The translations under genes were made by a program, and so were the position numbers. This document shows, in pieces, positions 48,857-60,158 of a stretch of 64,000 nt of DNA. The notes below the pieces were generated by a model that had not been told where the DNA came from, did no database searches, and saw only the letters and a list, made by a program, of their open reading frames with translations. Source of the stretch: Coffea arabica (lineage: Eukaryota > Streptophyta > Magnoliopsida > Gentianales > Rubiaceae). The stretch is from NCBI RefSeq assembly GCF_036785885.1, contig NC_092326.1, forward strand, positions 42,928,287 through 42,992,286. Direction: 5' to 3'. How positions within the stretch are numbered: the first letter of the stretch is position 1; every line of letters begins with the position of its first letter.

Positions 48857-51157
48857 TCCTCTATTTTTCATTTCACAGTATAACTATAAGAGGGGCTTGG
48901 ATCTTTTACATACACTACTATGTGCTTTAAAGAATTGTTATTGCTGAGTATCACTTTTTTGGGAGAAGAGTACTCAATAGTTAGTGTATTTATTACGTAC
49001 ACCTGCAGGCAAATTAAGTGTCCGTTACATGACATCTTCTAGAGCTAACATGTTCAACTAGCCAGTCTCTGTTAACTAGACCAAAAACTTTGAGTTGCTG
49101 CTATTTTAAGTAACATAATTACAGGGGGGAAAATCTGATAGATCGATCAAGAATTTGAGTAATTTTCTTGTGAAAATAATGAAAGAATAGATGGCGTATT
49201 TCACTGCTGGATCAATCTTTCATTATTATTTTGATAAGAATTTTAACAATTTGTTTGAAAGTTTGATTCCCACGTGACCACCAAGTAAATCACGCAACAA
49301 ACATAACTCCACAAATCGAGTACATTTTTCTTATTATATGCATGCTGCTTTGGCATGGAGGGTAAAAGTTTCCATTTATTGCTAACTAGTGTAAATTAAA
49401 GTAGAAGAAAAGGAAACAAAAAACGTTTAGAATTAGCCGCTGATTTAGATTTGCTAAGAGGATTCAACGACTACTTAAATTTATAAAAGGGCAAGCTAAT
49501 CTTAAATTAAATCGCGTTGAAGTGGTGGAAGGAAGGCGTTTTCTAAACTACTAGCAAGGAATTTAGATTGCTAATTAAATTAATTAGCAATGTGGATGGA
49601 AGGGTAGATTGGTCACATAGAAGGTGTAGCACACAAGGTGTGTGTGTGTGTGTGTGTGTGTCAAAGCTGGAGTTGTAGAGAAATGAAGAGGGTATGGTGG
49701 GAAATGAGGAAGAAGATGGGAGTTGGAAATGGAAGGTTAACTGTAAGGTTGGTAGCCTAATCTTGTCGACTTGGGTATCGTTTTATGGGCAAGAAAAGCC
49801 CACTTTTATTACGCACGAAGTCTAGAGGCTAAAAACGAAAAGGGCTTCCAATTCCAATGGCGTTGGCTGACAATCATCCGTGTCTCTGACGAGTGAATTC
49901 GTCAAGCCTGCCCCCAACGATCCCATATCACCCCCATCCACAATAAATATCTCCCTTTTCTACTCCTAATTTATTCTTTCAATTCTTACTTACTTTACTA
50001 ATTACTTGTTCCGTGCACGTTCCCTTCCCAGGTTGATCAACTTACAGATGTGTATTGTAGAACAAGTAATAAATATGATTAAAAAGAAAGAAAAAAAAGA
50101 GTTCATCAACTTTTACTCACTACAAAAAAAAAAAAAAAAGAATCAAAATGCATGTCAAAAGTTTTAACTTTCTGGCCAATTAATTTCAGCGAAGAAAGAA
50201 AGTGCTTCCTTGCACAGCACATCGGATTTGGGTGGAGTTGGACCAACTAAGTCAGCATCTTATTCTAAAGACTGCTCAGAAAGATTAGGCTTGGTACGTT
50301 TGGAGATTTTCCACCAAGGAGTCAACCATCGAGCTTAATTTGAGCTCTTAAACGTAACATGAAGGACAGATATTTCGTGGTGCATCATGCTTAGATTTTA
50401 GGGCATCTACTGCTACCATATCATGGTATTGCTAATCTTATATTATAGGAAACTTCCAGTAAATATCGGACCAAAAAACCCTACTCTAAAAGACTTTGGG
50501 TTTGTACGATAGATACAAACTAAATAATGACCTACTTTTTTAAATTTTAAGAATTCTAAAAACATTCACTAGTTTATGCGATAAATGGGAACTAAATAAT
50601 GACCTACCTTCCTAGTTTTAAGAATTTTAATGTTTGTATTTATGGCTTGCTCAGATATGTCATGATATTTAGTCACTTTTTTTTTCTTTTTTTTTGTAGA
50701 TAAACTCTGTTGAAATTATGTTCTTATTATAACATCAAGCCATTATGGTGGTGGCCTTAATGAGCATGGAAGAATCAGGAGAGGAGTTACTTCATTTCTG
50801 TGTTGTTTCTCCCCTTTCTGGCTTAGCCCATACACCTTATGTAGGGATGAATTGAATTTTTTTTTTTTTTTTACTCCGCCAACTAAAGCAATATCACCAA
50901 AACGAAAAACAGGAAGGTACAAGAACATGTAACGTAAATCTGCGCACAGATGACGTTGAAGCCATGTACAACTGAAATATCTTAGGTAAGGAAGCCATTT
51001 TTCCGTCCCCCAATGGAACAAATTGTTCTAAAACAGGACCCGACCTTCCCCATGGAAAGCCGGACTAAGAAAGAAATAGAATCAATGAAAGCCATCGTGG
51101 CATCGTACGACGCCTAAAAATGAAAATTTTGAACCATGTACTTGGAATCATCATAAC
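48857..51157. other. Intergenic DNA, original upstream flank of the Ole e 1-like gene
   Basis: Before the LTR insertion this DNA adjoined 41356, so its first part probably held the distal promoter of the Ole e 1-like gene. It is AT-rich with a (TG)n microsatellite at 49637-49662 and poly-A/T runs. The last few hundred bases are likely the Nudix gene 3' UTR. No coding frame is supported. Confidence 0.55.
49637..49662. repeat. (TG)n microsatellite
   Basis: An uninterrupted TG tract of about 26 bp. Confidence 0.9.
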
Positions 51158-54100
51158 TCATTCATAATTAAGGCCGTGCTTGTTTAAGTATAGATGCGTC
51201 TTCTTCGCCGAGAGAGATGTCTCTGCAGGCACCGGGGTAAATCCAGCATATTGCCCATCCTTCTTTGCTAAACATACATCTGAAATGTCCTTGAAAAGCT
51301 GGTGCTTCTGCACAAATGGCTGAGCTGCGTATTCTTGAAACGGCATCCACTGTTGAGCAAAGTAATCCAGCACAACAATTAATTATCACTTTATCGGTGC
51401 TGAGATAACTCGGGAGAATATGACAAGTTCGAGTGTCTTTCACTCAGACACCTGCAAATTGACAATTGCCTACAAAGAACTGGGAAGTTCGAGGAACATA
51501 AATTGTCATTTCGTATTAACTATCAGGATATTCCCACAAGAACCTCACTCAACCAGATCCGCAATGTTGTCAGATTTCTTTGATTCTCCTTTAACATCCA
51601 AAACTAGCAAGGATGACTTCATTATTTCTCAAAAACTTCATCTAGCATACCTGGGCTGCCTCTATCTCTGTTTCCTGCAGTTGAATCTCAAAGGAAAGAG
51701 GCCGCAGCATGCACACAAAGAACAAGTCTGACTTGTCAAAGAATGACTTGTGGCTCTGTCTGAAAATTAAGTGGACACAAAATCCCAAGTTAAGTGGTTA
51801 GCTATGGTGTACGAGCATGGTTGCAGAGCTGAACACTGTATTCTATTTATTAAACATGGCACAGCAGCAACATGTCAAGTGCAAACCCAAAAATATGTGT
51901 AATTTGGCCCAAGCATGCAAACTATATTTCATTAAAATATCACTAGTGCTTCCATCAGTTTATAGTGGCTTTAATATAAGCCTTCATCTTATCCAAAACA
52001 AAATTAACAATGTACCTGAGACAAGTTCAGTAGTCATGGCAAAAGAGATAAGATTCAAGCTAGAGTAGATGTAACGAACAGATTCACAATGCATAAATGG
52101 AGATAAAAGGACTGTGCAAACACATATACCTAAACGCCAGTATCTCCACAAACTTTGCATCGACCTACAGCCGGAGAAAAAAATAGTACAAAAAGAATAT
52201 CAATATCAAATCAAATGTACAATGAAAACGTTGGCATTACTTAATCAAATAAAGTCAGAAACAATCACTTACACCTGTCTCTTCTTTAACTTCTCTAACT
52301 GCCGCAGCACTTATATCTTCCCCCTGAGTAAATAAGAAGATTTAATGAGCGTGGAAAATGCCAAAAGCAAACCTTTCATTGTTGGTATTAAATTTTTGAT
52401 GAGTTCAATTTTCATGATCATGATCATTGTTAGTATTATCAATATCTCTCTACGTTGCACAATTACAATATCAAACTTACCAGCTCCACATACCTCATCT
52501 ACAACTCCTGTAGGGAATTTCCAGATGCCTGTTCCACGAAATCTTCCACTCTTCTCTTGGACAACCAACACCTAAACAAGAATTTGCAAACTGAATATTG
52601 CAATCAAATATGCACAAGGTCCGGAAAACTAAATTCCAAAGTTATCCTACAAAACATGCTGATTATTTCACTTAGAGAAGTCACCAACATTATCAGTAAA
52701 TGATATGCAAGGCACTCTCCCAATTCTCAGCCCTAAACCCCTCAAAAATCAATATTTCTTCAAACCATCACAGAGACAACAAAGAAGAAAAAGGTTGACA
52801 TAGAGTCCCCAAAGGAAAAAATGAAAATCAGAAAATGACATACAACTTTGGACAGTGACAAGCACGATCATTTTTACCAGAGTGATGCTAGATTCAATTT
52901 CCCATATTCCTGCAACACCAAAATCTCAAGACGATGCGCCTTTCATAGCTTAGTTCTTGGAGATTAGCAGTGAGTAACAGAAGCAACCAAGGCAAAAATG
53001 CCATCTCTGAGCATTTATTCAGAACTTTATAACATTCTCTATTTTGGAGGAAAGATGCATGTTGCAGAAAAATATTTTAAGATCCATGATTACAGCTTAA
53101 TTTGGGTTAGTTTCTAGCGTTATTTTCTGCGGTATGAGGGCTGAGGGCTCATGAAGCAAAAGCTTCTAAACACAATTCCAGAGCGGAAGCTGGAAGATCA
53201 CTACAAGAAAATGCCCACCGAGTAAGCTAACAACTAATGAACTGAGTAGCATCTCTTTACCTGCAGAAGCACCTCTGCTCATACATGTGCTTATACAAGT
53301 AAACTATACCTGTACATGATTTGCATGTGTAGATACATTGGCATACATTATGCATTCGGCACAAAATGAAGTTTTATTGAAGTAGAGATAATACTTCAAT
53401 GCTGATTATCCTAAATACCAGCTGTAAATTGTGAAATAAATAAAGAAACTATGGAATGCCTGGACAATACAGCTGTAATAGATGCACCTGTGCATGCAAT
53501 AGAGAATAGATTAAGCGAACGTGAATAATGTATAAATATGTACCTCATTCTTCTCATTCATGACAAATGCACCGATGCCAACCCGGTGCGAGGCATTTGC
53601 TGGGATAGTATTTGTAGTACTAGGAAGCCAATGGACAAGCATCAAATACTTTGGTTCTGCATGGTGGAAATAAAATCCTGCCTGAAAAGCGATATGGGAA
53701 TGACAAAATCTCTCCATCATTGAGAAATTTTGGATCTATAACACCATAATGAAGGCTCGCTTGTTCTACTAACCAGATATACAAAACATTGACAATGGCA
53801 ACAAACTAACCTTGACTGCAGGTTCAACAAGATTAGCAAGCTCAATAGGCAATTTGATCCAAACACCCTTCTTACCCTGCAAAGATGATAACCTGTTAAC
53901 AATAAATATACAGTACAATGAGAAGTTGTAGAAAAATTACAGAAGTTGCTTAAAAGCAGGGGAATAGCCCCTCGCATAGGTGAAAAGATGAAAAGATTAT
54001 TTCCTTAGCACCAAAGGGAACACTAGTGGATGAGACCAAGTGGAACAATGGGAAGTTGGGTTACAAGTATTGATACCATCCTTGCAGAAGATGTACTTGA

Positions 54101-55140
54101 AGATTATGTGTCTAATCAGAAAAGGCCAGTAATCAAGTACATCAACGAATAAGATAAGCCTAAACCAACCCCCACGACCAAAGGAGAGTATCACCTATGT
54201 AATTGCCTTGTTCTCAATCAGAAAATGTGCTCTGACCCATTTTGAATCCAATCTTGAACCTTTTGCTACATCACAAATTGCCCAGGGAACTTACAAAGAC
54301 GAAATTACCACGACCAAGAAAATGGTTCAAGAGAAACAAAAAGCAAACGATTGAAGCTTTGAGATTGTAGTGGCAAGACATATAAGCATGAAGGGTGGTT
54401 GGAAAGAAGAAAAAAAAAACAGCCAACATGGCATCTAGAAAATGATTCTTTAAATGCAAAAAAAAAAAAAAAAACAGATACCTGACGATTGTAAAGGTTC
54501 GTAGCTTCGAGAATAATAGTTCAAAAAAGGACAAAAAATACAATGGATGGGAGTTGACCTGCAATTTCCAGTGGGAAAGGGATGCATGGAGCAAAGAAGT
54601 AAAGAGAGAGGGGTCCAAGGGCTGATCGGTGAGTTGGACAATGACACCGTCATGGTCATCGTCTTTCCCAGCTAAAATCCTGTCCAGCTTGTCCGGCGGC
54701 AATGACGAGGAAACCTCCAAAGCTGACGTGGTATTCATTGATGATAACGATCTGATTCTGGTGGTGTTGTTCTTCAAGCAGTAGCTTCCTAACCTGGTGG
54801 TACCTTGGCTGAATTTCCCTGATATCATACAATGATTAACGGACTTCAAAACTTTGACCCGAAATTATCTCTGTTTTTTTTTTTTTTAACATATAACAAG
54901 GGAGTGAGATAGGAGTGCCGGGGTGAGATGACCTGGTGATGTACAAGAAGATAGACCAGTAATCCTTGTCCGAGTCCGACTCCGAGCGCTACTACTTGTG
55001 ATTGGGTAACTTAAGAAGGCAAGTATTTGATGGTTAGAAAAGAAACCATAATATTTTGTTCTGGTGGGGTTGTTCTTGACGATGAAGCAGGAGGAGGAAG
55101 AGGACGATAGTTTTGGAATTAATAATCTCACCGCTATCAT
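51158..55140 (-). CDS. Nudix hydrolase, plant NUDT2/5/6/7/10 group
   Basis: The preferred model has nine minus-strand exons: 55140-54933, 54818-54559, 53876-53811, 53681-53544, 52571-52494, 52323-52273, 52164-52130, 51759-51651 and 51349-51158, giving 378 residues. All introns are GT-AG. An N-terminal pre-Nudix domain (SLSHWK, GKKGVWIKLP, FHHAEPKYLMLVHW, IPANASHRVGIGAF) is typical of these plant enzymes. The Nudix box GX5EX7REUXEEXGU is complete at residues 246-268 and split across three exons (TGVVDE / GEDISAAAVREVKEETG / V). Downstream are FRQSHK and KSDLFFVCMLRP. Such enzymes hydrolyse ADP-ribose, NADH or related nucleoside diphosphates with divalent metal. Exon 1 encodes a Ser/Arg-rich, acid-free leader resembling a plastid or mitochondrial transit peptide. 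The alternative start at 54828 (Met-Ile-Ser-Gly) skips exon 1 and gives 312 residues. The catalytic part is certain; the 5' end is not. Confidence 0.9.
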
Positions 55141-55420
55141 GTTGTTAATTATTATAGTCGTAAATTAGCTTTTGATTCGATAATATCTTATCATTACGCT
55201 ATCTTATTTCTCGTAATTTTTTATGATGGGGAAACCGGACGGCCAATGTAAGAGCTAAGAAGTAAGAAGAAGAAGAGGAAGTACAGTTTTCGGAATTGTA
55301 TGTCTGTTTGGTATTGGCAAAGACGACGGCGACGTGGAAGTCTGACCTTTTCCGCCACCCAATTCACGACTACTTCCCCACTGCTTGCCTTCTACAATTC
55401 TAACATTCTAGACTAGAAAA

Positions 55421-56077
55421 GTAAAATGCAAATGGTACACAAACTTTGACCCTTTAGCAATTCTGGCACCTAAACTTTAGCTGACAGTAAACTTGGTACC
55501 AACATTACAATTTCTCTTCTAAGCATATTGGGTTCTCCTGACACATATTTTCGAATTCGTACTGAAAAAATCATGTGCCCGGCTACGAAATTGTAAAAAG
55601 GTTTTTACGGTTATGCTTCATTAAAGGATTCTCAAATTGTTTCAAGGTATTTATGTGTAACTAAATTTCATAACTTTTTTTGAACAATGTCATGGTTAAA
55701 TCCATAAAGACTGGATTGAAATAAGGGTCTCAAAAAAAAAAAATTTTTTTTGAAGAGGGGGATTTCTGGGCGTTTATAATTAGCTCAAATTGATATTTTC
55801 TTAGAATAAGTTATTTTATTCTTAAACGAGTGACTTATATTCTATTGGTCCTTAAGTAGGCCACTAGGTATGCAATTTTTTTTAAAAAATTTTTAAAATT
55901 GATTATTGGGCACATAATGGCATGTGATTTTTTTTCCGTTGAAGTTCGAAAAAATTTGTCAAGTGTACCAAATGTACTTACACATTGTAATACTAGGTAC
56001 TAAATTTGCTTTCATCCAGAATTTAAGTACGAAAATTGCACAAATGTTAAAATTTGAGTACCAAAATAGCATTTTAC
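55421..56077. mobile_element. Mutator-like TIR element, diverged
   Basis: The left end GTAAAATGCAAATGGTAC and the next 100 bp are mirrored by the right end (inverse GTAAAATGCTATTTTGGTAC), with blocks 'ttggtac', 'attacaat' and 'aatt-tggcacctaaa' in the same order. Size is 657 bp, non-coding. The target duplication is not evident, so age and exact ends are uncertain. Confidence 0.55.
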
Positions 56078-56228
56078 TCTTCTTTCTACTTCGGTTATTT
56101 AATTTTCTTCCTCCCCTCCCCTCTTCCGGGTAACTGCTCTGTTCAAATTATTATCAGAGAGGTCTCTATGTTTTGAAAAATTACAAAGCAACCCACATTG
56201 CCCAATCGACTCTGAAGTCTGAAAGGCT

Positions 56229-56253
56229 TCAACAACAACAACAACAACAACAA
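56229..56253. repeat. (CAA)8 microsatellite
   Basis: About 25 bp of perfect CAA trinucleotide repeats. Confidence 0.9.
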
Positions 56254-56950
56254 CTACCGCCTGTATGTGTTATAACTGCAGCGATAAAAAGGGGAAAAAC
56301 AGCTTAGAGAAGCAAACAAGAAGATGGACCGACCACAATTATAATTCTTCTCCCCAGCCCCCCAAAAAAGGGTACTTACAAAAAATCTCCTTTGAAATTA
56401 TTTCTGTCACTACATAATTAATAGAGGAAAGAAAGATTTAATATTTTATAAATAGGTACTAAGTTTTGAAAAATCTTGAGACGGAGAGTAGGTTGTAGTT
56501 CGCCTAATTAAGTTAAGATAATAGTAGTATATGTCTTCTAAGATTATGAAAATGCACCATCGCGTGTAAGAGAACAACGGATGATTGGATCAAAATTTCT
56601 ATTCAATCAAATGCCAAATATTACTTCAAAACTCCAAAACCAAAATACTTCACAGCCTACAAAATTTATCAATACATGTGAAAGGAAATTATTTAAAAGC
56701 CACAGAGACAATGCCACCATTCTCATTGCTAACTCCATCACCAGCAAACCACCATCATCACTTGACCTATGTTCATTCTTGTAATCCCATTTACCCAAAT
56801 TCCCAATGATTTCTCCAATTCCTATCAAATCCAACTCTCAAACAAAAGTTCTCTTTATTTCTCCCTTTTATCAACTTCTCTCTACTTCTTCTTCTCTTCT
56901 CAGAATACGTTCCTCTTCTTCGAGAGAAAAGCCACTTATAAATTTCATTT

Positions 56951-58060
56951 GGGAAAATCGTCCAAAACGTCCCTCACATTTTATAAAATAACTTTTTTCG
57001 TCCCTCACTTTTAAAAGTGTAATTTTATGTCCCTTACATATTCACATCGGTCAAATTTAGTCCCTAACTAGGTTTCCTATCATTTTTTGGCCGGAATCCA
57101 TCACGTGCAAGGCACGTGATCATTTTTTAATGGTAAATTTGTCAAATTATATTTTACATAATCTAATCTATAGTCCTCCACATTTTATAAAACAAATTTT
57201 TTCGTCCCTCACATTTCACAAAATGAATTCTCCATCCCTCACATTTCAAAAAATAAATATTTTCATCCCTCACTAATTATGTGTGAGAGGAAAACCCTAA
57301 AAAAAAAAAAGTGTGTGTGAATACATTTTGTTTAAACACATGTATATGTCTATTTGATTTTGCTTAATAATACGAATAGCATAAATATATGTATGTGTTT
57401 ATTTGATTTCACTTAACAACACGAATACCATATATTATACGTGATCATTTGATTTCATCTGGTATTAGCTAGTAAAAAATCTTGCATTCGTTGTCAAGTT
57501 GGCCAATAAAGCTATTTTCGGTCAAAATACAATAAAAATATGCAAATTAAGGTTCTATTTGTAAATATTAGTCATAATCATGCAAAAGGAGAAGATAGCC
57601 CATAAGTTGGGCCCAATTACATATATGTGTTTATGCTATTATTATTAAACAAAACCAAATAGACATATACATGTGTTTAAAAAAAATGTATTCACACACA
57701 TAATTAGTGAGAAATGAAAAATTCATTTTTTGAAATGTGAGGGATGGAGAAATTCATTTTGTGAAATGTGAGAGATGAAAAAAATCATTTTATAAAATGT
57801 GAGGGACAAAAAAAATTATTTTATAAAATGTGAATGACTATAGATCAGATTATGTAAAATATAATTTGACAAATTTACCCTTAAAAAATGATCACGTGCC
57901 TTGCATATGATGGATTCCGATCAAAAAATGATCGGAAACCTAGTTAGGGACTAAATTTGACCGATGTGAATATGTAAGGGACATAAAATTACACTTTTAA
58001 AAGTGAGGGACGAAAAAAGTTATTTTACAAAATGTGAGGGACGTTTTGGATGATTTTTCC
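56951..58060. mobile_element. Foldback Mutator-like element with 9-bp target duplication
   Basis: Arms of about 440 bp (56951-57395 and 57620-58060) are inverted copies. The termini are GGGAAAATCGTCCAAAACG and, inverted, GGAAAAATCATCCAAAACG. The 9-bp ATTTCATTT occurs on both sides (56942-56950 and 58061-58069), the duplication size of Mutator-type elements. Repeated 'gtccctcacatttta' units occur inside each arm, so subterminal repeats are tandem-like. The roughly 225-bp middle has no coding capacity. The element is therefore non-autonomous and mobilised in trans. Confidence 0.88.
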
Positions 58061-58657
58061 ATTTCATTTTATTATTATTTTTAATAAAGCCTCTCCTAAA
58101 TGTTCTTAATGAAAGTTCTATGTTTCTTTTAAAGGTTTATAGTGAGAATTTTCTTTTTCTCATGGAGGTTTTTAGCGAGAATTTTCTAATTTTTTTCTTA
58201 TTTTGTTGTTATATCTGAATTTATTTCAAATTTAGTTGTCAAATCTGAAATTTTATTGGGATCTTGAATCTATCCCGTCAGATGTCATCATCATCATTAG
58301 AGTTTAAAGCGTTGATTAGTAAAATTGGCGATTGCAACATGTATAGAAGGGAGCTGCATCGATTTATCTTGTTAGAAGACAAATTGACAATGTCTTATAC
58401 TTTTAGATCTATTCAAAATATTTCAGATCTATTATATCTATTAAAGTGCACATCTATTATTTCTAGTGTATGTTTAATCTGCCATTAAGACAACGATATA
58501 AATCAAATCGTACTAGACGATTTTTAGCAATTCATTAATAAAATTCAGGGCAAAAGATCTGAATAACTCTCAAACTATAGAGTTGGTCAACTCTTAACCC
58601 TTCGACTATTAAGTGTATACTTTTGCCCTCAAAACTTGTAACAAAAGTATACCTTTC

Positions 58658-59119
58658 ACCCTTTTGGCTAGAAATAATTTCAGAAACCTCTCCTAAAGTC
58701 TATAGTAATATCACATGACACATTTGAAGTTTCAAAAATATCACCGGACTTTCATATGAGTGAGATGGGACCATTAATAACTATTATAGTAATGAATTGA
58801 CAAAATTATCTTCACTACTTTAACAATTTTCAGACAAAGCCCTATAGAAATGAAAAATTTGAGGCAAACATGTAAATCTTATATTACATTCAATTTGGTA
58901 GAAAATTCAATATAAAACAATACAAAAAGGTGGAATTGGGAGAAAAATAGTGTCATTAAATGATTCTTACAAGAATATTTTAATGATACAAGGGTGAGAT
59001 TGTTATAAAATATATGGTTTTAGGAGAGGTTAATGATAATTTTAAAACTTAAGAGGTACCAAGTAATATTAACATAAATTTTGGGGAGGTTCCTAAACTT
59101 ATCTCTAGCCAAAAGAGTG
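58658..59119. mobile_element. Inverted-repeat element, unclassified
   Basis: Left 'cacccttttggctagaaata' followed by 'aaacctctcct' is mirrored by right 'tctagccaaaagagtg' preceded by 'ggggaggttcct'. Arms extend roughly 80-90 bp with mismatches over 462 bp. There is no coding sequence and no clear target duplication. Confidence 0.55.
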
Positions 59120-59588
59120 AGGAAAAAGTTATGTCAATTGTTTCTTACATATTGTGTATATTAAATTTTAATTCATCAAAATAAAAATGATAGATTTTCA
59201 TACCTAACTAACATATATAAAAAAAATGCCTATTTTTAGTCTCTCGTCACTTCTCTGATAAAATCTTAGCCAAAATAGGTCACGGACTCATCACATGATT
59301 AATTTTTAAAGGACAAATTTGCAATTCACTGATTACGTTCATACCAAAAGTAAAGAATGATTAACTCCAACCTCCTCTTTGTGGATTTGGGTTTGCAAAT
59401 CTAAGTGGGTTTTGTAATTAAAGGTCAATGACCCCGGCCCTTTAATAAATGAATCATTAGTGCTCTTGTGATGAGCTGGTAAGTGGCAACTGTAATCGCC
59501 AATCAACCACGAGCGAGCAAGATAATGGGCGCTGAAAGCAGGTTTGACAGCCCGACGACCGATAAATGACCTCTCTCTATGGACTATG
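59120..59588. other. Distal LEC1-like promoter region
   Basis: AT-rich DNA with a weak similarity to the arms of the foldback element ('tttttagtctctcgtcact', 'tcatcacatgat'). No gene is seen. Confidence 0.4.
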
Positions 59589-59596
59589 CATGCATG
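59589..59596 (+). promoter_or_regulatory. RY element (B3 factor site) upstream of the LEC1-like gene
   Basis: CATGCATG is a perfect RY repeat, the site bound by seed B3 factors of the ABI3/FUS3/LEC2 group. It lies about 345 bp upstream of the TATA box. Function at this gene is inferred from position and gene identity. Confidence 0.5.
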
Positions 59597-59898
59597 AGCA
59601 TGAGATGACCTGGATGCTTACTGCTACTGGTGTCTGGCTCCGAGTGAAGGAAGGCGGAAGCCCCATTTCATCCCCACTCCCCAGGTTCGAAAAGTTGAAT
59701 TGGAATTGGAAATATAAGCATAAGCTGCTGAAAATGAAAACAAAAGCAGTTAACACAGGCAGGCCTGCTTAGCTAAGCTTTTCTCCTGGCGGTCAAATGC
59801 ACCCAGTGCTGGCCAACTGTGAAGAAGCCCCTCCTCTCCTCTGTCTGTCGCTAATCCTACCGGCGAATACAAACGTCTCGTCCACCACGCCTGGATGC

Positions 59899-59904
59899 CA
59901 CGTG
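59899..59904 (+). promoter_or_regulatory. G-box (CACGTG) in the LEC1-like promoter
   Basis: CACGTG sits 29 bp before the TATA box, within GGATGC-CACGTGGA-GCATCC, where the outer hexamers form an inverted repeat. The CCACGTGG-like core is also an ABRE-type bZIP site. Confidence 0.55.
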
Positions 59905-59933
59905 GAGCATCCCTTTCCTCTCTTGCTCACCAT

Positions 59934-59941
59934 TATAAATA
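59934..59941 (+). promoter_or_regulatory. TATA box of the LEC1-like gene
   Basis: TATAAATA, 225 bp before the ATG at 60159. It predicts a leader of roughly 190 nt that contains no ATG. Confidence 0.65.
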
Positions 59942-60036
59942 AAAGCCACTTGCCATCTGCAGATCACCATCTTCTTCCACCAACTAGTACCCTAGCTACT
60001 CCTCTAACTTCTCCATCCATCCACACATATATACAT

Positions 60037-60107
60037 ACACACACACACACACACACGTATTCATACCGCAGAGCAAAATTCTTGTGTTCTGTGTGTGTGT
60101 GTGTGTG
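60037..60107 (+). promoter_or_regulatory. (CA)10...(TG)9 inverted pair in the LEC1-like leader
   Basis: (AC)10 at 60037-60056 and (TG)9 at 60090-60107 are separated by 33 nt. In the transcript they can pair over about 18 bp, all A-U and C-G, forming a long hairpin 52 nt before the start codon. Both tracts are perfect microsatellites. Confidence 0.6.
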
Positions 60108-60158
60108 AAATAAAGTCCTACAACAAAGACACAGAAAAGGGTACTACTGGGAGATCTG

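Noticed and set aside
52273-52277. Donor two bases earlier for the Nudix-box exon (ACAG|GTGTAA)
   Set aside because: It would put the following exon out of frame. ACAGGT|GTAAGT keeps the Nudix box intact and matches the donor consensus better.
54886-54932. Reading the Nudix transit-peptide exon straight on without splicing
   Set aside because: The frame runs into a stop before the Nudix coding part. Splicing at the nearer AG (after the poly-A run) gives a 61-nt intron and a frame that ends at TAA; only the 114-nt intron keeps the frame.
58261-58488. 74-codon frame at 58264-58488 between TIR elements
   Set aside because: AT-driven chance frame in transposon-rich DNA, without motif or splice context.
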